Positions 60,786-64,000 of a stretch of DNA of 64,000 bases are shown piece after piece; position 1 is the stretch's first letter, and every line of letters begins with the position of its first letter. This DNA is from Todiramphus chloris collaris (lineage: Eukaryota; Chordata; Aves; Coraciiformes; Alcedinidae). The stretch spans positions 1,848,123 through 1,912,122 of the forward strand of contig JANVCC010000030.1 in the NCBI GenBank assembly GCA_025345505.1, given 5' to 3'. The position numbers and the translations under genes are program-made. The notes below the pieces were generated by a model. That model did not search any database, was not told where the DNA came from, and saw only the letters and a program-made list of their open reading frames with translations.

Positions 60786-62899
60786 TCCAGGTCGAATGAA
60801 TCTTAATTTATGGAAGCTCAAAGGCCCATGCTATGCAGAGGGCCAGGCTAAATCACCAAACTGGTTCTTCTTCTTGCTCTAGAAATTAATATGATTAACT
60901 GGGATACAGCCAGTGAAATGCAGGACCAGTTCTATTTTAGCACTACTACCGGAATTTCTCTGTCTCTATGCACACACGTGGATTTATACACCCATGTAGA
61001 TTAAATTGGCCACTTAAGCAAGTCTTAGAAGAGCTGTGCCTCAGGTTTTGAAAAAGTTTTGAAAAGTGAAGTAAATAGTTCAGTGTGTGGTTACACTGAA
61101 TTCAGAGTGAAGATATCAGCTCTTGTGGGAACTGCATGGCAACTTTGTGGGTTGAACACTCTACATGTGGATCTCAACCACTGCATCAACCTTAGAAGAG
61201 GTACAAGAGAGCTCAAAGAAACTTTTTCTTATTCCCTTTAACATTATAATATACCCACATTGGCCTCTTTTTAACCATAAACTGCAATATAATCTAAACA
61301 ACAGTATGGGGGAGTTCGTAAAGCATCAGCATTTTGATCTGTAAGGCTCTTGAATAAATAATACTGTGCATGTTTTCAATTTTTTGAGTTAATTAAATGG
61401 CCTTACTCAACCTGTATTTTATATCTATTATTTTAAATTTCAACTGAAGGTATGAATACAGTATTCTAATTGGATAATAAAAATTCCAATCAGTTAAAAT
61501 ACTCAAAGAAGGATGACTACTATGAATAGAAATCAGGAATTTCCTATTACAATTCACTACCAAATACTTCACCTAAAAAGTGGATGTAGCTTGATCCTAG
61601 AGGTTTGTACTAATGCCTCCAACAACCTCAGAAAGTGACATTAGCAGAAATGCCAAAATATCTTCAGTATATTTAAAAGCTTTTTTAATTTGGCTGTAAA
61701 ATTATATTCTGGGCCAGTACAAGAATTGTAAGAGACTTCACAATGATTACAGGGTTTCAACACAACATAGTAATTACTTACAGCTTCAATATTTTTGCAA
61801 AATTTTAGCACCAGTCTTTTCAAGACTTGCTTGTTGAATTGGAAATTTAACTTCAAAAGTGCAAGAAGCAAGTGTTTTGTTTAAGCCCCACTGAAGTAAT
61901 AGAAAGACTTACAGTGATTGTAATGAGCTTTTCAGCAGACAGAAAACATATAGTATCTTGGACAGCTGCAGAAAACATTCATCTGGCACCTTTTCTAGAT
62001 CCAATCTAGATCTGAGCAAATGCTCAGATTTTGAAAAGCCTGCGACATTTTTACAATGAAAATACATTAGAAAGTGAGGACTTTTTAATAAACTCAGTCT
62101 GAAGAGCTGGTTCTCACTAATCTATATACAAATAAAACGCGCATACAGAATCATGTGATCACAGAATCGCAGAATGATTCTCAACAATGATGTGACTGCA
62201 GCTGCCCACCCCAGATCCTTTCTTCCTCGATATCACTGTATCTCTTCTGCAATGTACTCTTAAAATGACACCATTAAATAGACGTGCACACAAACAGGAA
62301 TGATACATGGTGTTTGGGTGGTTTTTTTGCATTTGATCACGTGGCCTACGCACAAACTAACTTACAAAAAAAAAATCCAAAATGGTATAAATCTTAACAG
62401 GGTAGGGGTTTTGCACTCTGCTTTCATTCAGCGTGTGCAGTAGATCTCTTACAGTAATTGCTACTAATTTCTTTTTCCTGTATATAAATAATCTAATACT
62501 TACAAATGAGGCAACAAAGAAAGTCAATTTGACATTTAATGTTCTGCGCAGAAATCACAGACACTCTGCCAAGAAATTAATTAAAATTACAGTCACATCA
62601 ATAAATACTCATATACAGGTAATAAATTAACTCATTAATTCAACCAGTACACAGTTGTAAATAACTACATGAAAATTACAAACATTTCATGTCAACGCTT
62701 TAAATGTTAGCTCTGTTTTTAATACAAAGTTTCCTTCCTTGGTTGTTCAAAGTAATAATAATTTAATGGGATGTTAAAATTTACATTTATTAAAGAATAT
62801 GGAATCAATTAGTTGGAAAATTCCTAAAAACAATTCAGAAAGATTCACAGGCTTTTCCAAGTTTTGTCTTAGTCTTGATACCAATAATCATAGCACTGG
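60786..62899. other. Non-coding stretch, no gene supported
   Basis: AT-rich sequence. A phrase resembling the antisense CR1 tail (cacagaatcgcagaatg at 62160-62176) is not followed by convincing CR1 sequence. No gene was seen. Confidence 0.4.
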
Positions 62900-62998
62900 A
62901 TGTGCGTGTTTACATATAAATATATACATGTGTACGCATGTTCACATATATTATATACTTACATAAATATATAGACACAAATATGTATGCATATCTGT
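62900..62998. repeat. AT/alternating purine-pyrimidine low-complexity tract
   Basis: Repeated 'acatata', 'atatata' and 'tgtgtacgcatg' words, a decayed (TA)n/(CA)n region. Confidence 0.7.
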
Positions 62999-63389
62999 AG
63001 GTTAAAACATCTTTTTTCCAAATACATTTCATTGAGAAAGATCATTCCATCAAAAGATTTTTAGGAAAAAATACTATACATATCTGAACTCCTTTAATTC
63101 TAATTAGCAGGAAGTCTTCATCCTTTATCTGCTAAATAGTGGTACCGTATTGCAGTCCCATATAGGCAAAGCTCCCATCACAAGGAAGCAGTAAATCACT
63201 GATACCAGCTTGCCACAGGGAGGACATCCCAAGAGCATCTGATGTCCTTTTGAGCTGCAGCATGTGTCTGTGTCAAAAGAACCCCGCATCAATCCATCAT
63301 TACACGGAAAGAAGTCAGAAAGGCCATGCACATCTACCCTTTATCCAGTGGCATATGTATATAGACACACCTTATTTTGTCTCTCTTAG

Positions 63390-63473
63390 AGCTGTTTCTG
63401 AATTGTAACTTAGAAAACCAGAAATGTCATTCTCACTTCCGAACCTTGGCCATGTATGCACTGGCTGCTGCAG
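63390..63473 (+). other. Short open exon candidate with good splice sites
   Basis: The acceptor (ccttattttgtctctcttag, ending 63389) and the donor (GCTGCAG|GTAACC, exon ending 63473) enclose 84 bases. Only one plus-strand frame is open: it enters with the last two bases of a codon and leaves with the first base of one, so the exon would be symmetric (phase 1 to phase 1) and could be included or skipped without a frame change. The peptide is about 28 residues, contains 'HFRTLAMYALAAA', and is not recognised. It may be a chance hit. Confidence 0.25.
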
Positions 63474-64000
63474 GTAACCTACTGGTAAAACTGGTGACAA
63501 TAGATGTTGCTGATACAGGAATATCACCCACAAGTCCACACAAAACATGGACAATTTATTAACCAAACATTTTCAGTAAAACAGATTTTGTAGGCACTGA
63601 GTTCTTAGGTACTGTTGATTTATTGATACAGTCTTTGGTAGGGAATCAGAGGTTCATTTACTATGTACTGTAGAATCACATCTATACTGGCAAAAGCCAT
63701 GGCAAAAACCTGTTACCAGCCAAGAGTGGTTTTGCTGCCATCACGCTTAGTTACTGCGAATGACTTATTGGATATTTAAAATAATATATAAAATGAAATA
63801 GAATATCACTAAGCCATATAAAGATGATTTACATTGTTCTGTATCCGTCGCTATAGAGAATACATTTATTTAAATGACTTGCCCTATGTTATGTTTAATG
63901 TTATAACAGACCTGATAAAGCAATGCTTTTGAGCATCTTCAAAATTTAATATTTATTCACAGTTTCACAAATGTTTTATTTCCTACCTTATAATAAAAGT

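Noticed and set aside
62155-62225. Phrase like the antisense CR1 3' tail (cacagaatcgcagaatg)
   Set aside because: The sequence after it does not follow any CR1 3' end I know, and the match is too short.
1-64000. CRISPR arrays, operons, bacterial promoters or phage-like modules
   Set aside because: No spaced direct repeats, no tandem bacterial-type genes and no ribosome-binding-site pattern; avian repeats show this is vertebrate DNA.

Overview
The window looks like nuclear DNA from a bird. It carries several 5'-truncated CR1 LINE copies with the avian-type 3' end (a 'ggttgga..tgatgatc..gaggtcctttccaacc' segment followed by an ATTCTATGATT-like tail), and two LTR fragments of a common avian endogenous-retrovirus family that share a 'gtggtttag' terminus. 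Scattered remnants of old amniote MIR-like SINEs are also present. The sequence is AT-rich, has no CpG island outside repeats, and contains one 100-base run of N (an assembly gap). I found no protein-coding gene that I can name, no rRNA or tRNA gene, no CRISPR array and no operon-like arrangement. It reads as intergenic or deep intronic DNA. Open frames above about 100 codons are either CR1 ORF2 pieces, antisense shadows of them, or unrecognised.

Layout. 0-4 kb: an unrecognised frame open from the left edge, an LTR fragment (about 1505-1950), then a CR1 on the minus strand (about 2750-3903) whose middle is replaced by a second LTR fragment. 4-38 kb: mostly single-copy AT-rich sequence with a MIR-like relic near 16.4-16.6 kb, a GC-richer unrecognised block at 17.35-17.95 kb, a 32-base poly(A) at 23.77 kb, further MIR relics near 34.4 and 37.1 kb, and several stretches that look like conserved non-coding or enhancer-type DNA. 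38-46 kb: a palindromic AAGTACTT cluster, a CR1 fragment on the minus strand, the gap, then two CR1 copies on the plus strand (42.53-43.08 and 44.50-45.13 kb). 46-64 kb: AT-rich DNA with a hAT-like end, an AATG-type microsatellite, further MIR-like relics and several splice-flanked stretches that could be exons of a non-coding or unknown transcript.

No set of genes here can be shown to work together. The most useful leads are the splice-flanked exon candidates (above all 63390-63473 and 30149-30260), the enhancer-like block at 30.45-30.73 kb, the 12-bp inverted repeat built from AAGTACTT at 38.09-38.14 kb, and a strong excess of A-run-then-CCC junctions across the window. I did not find a convincing new biological system.
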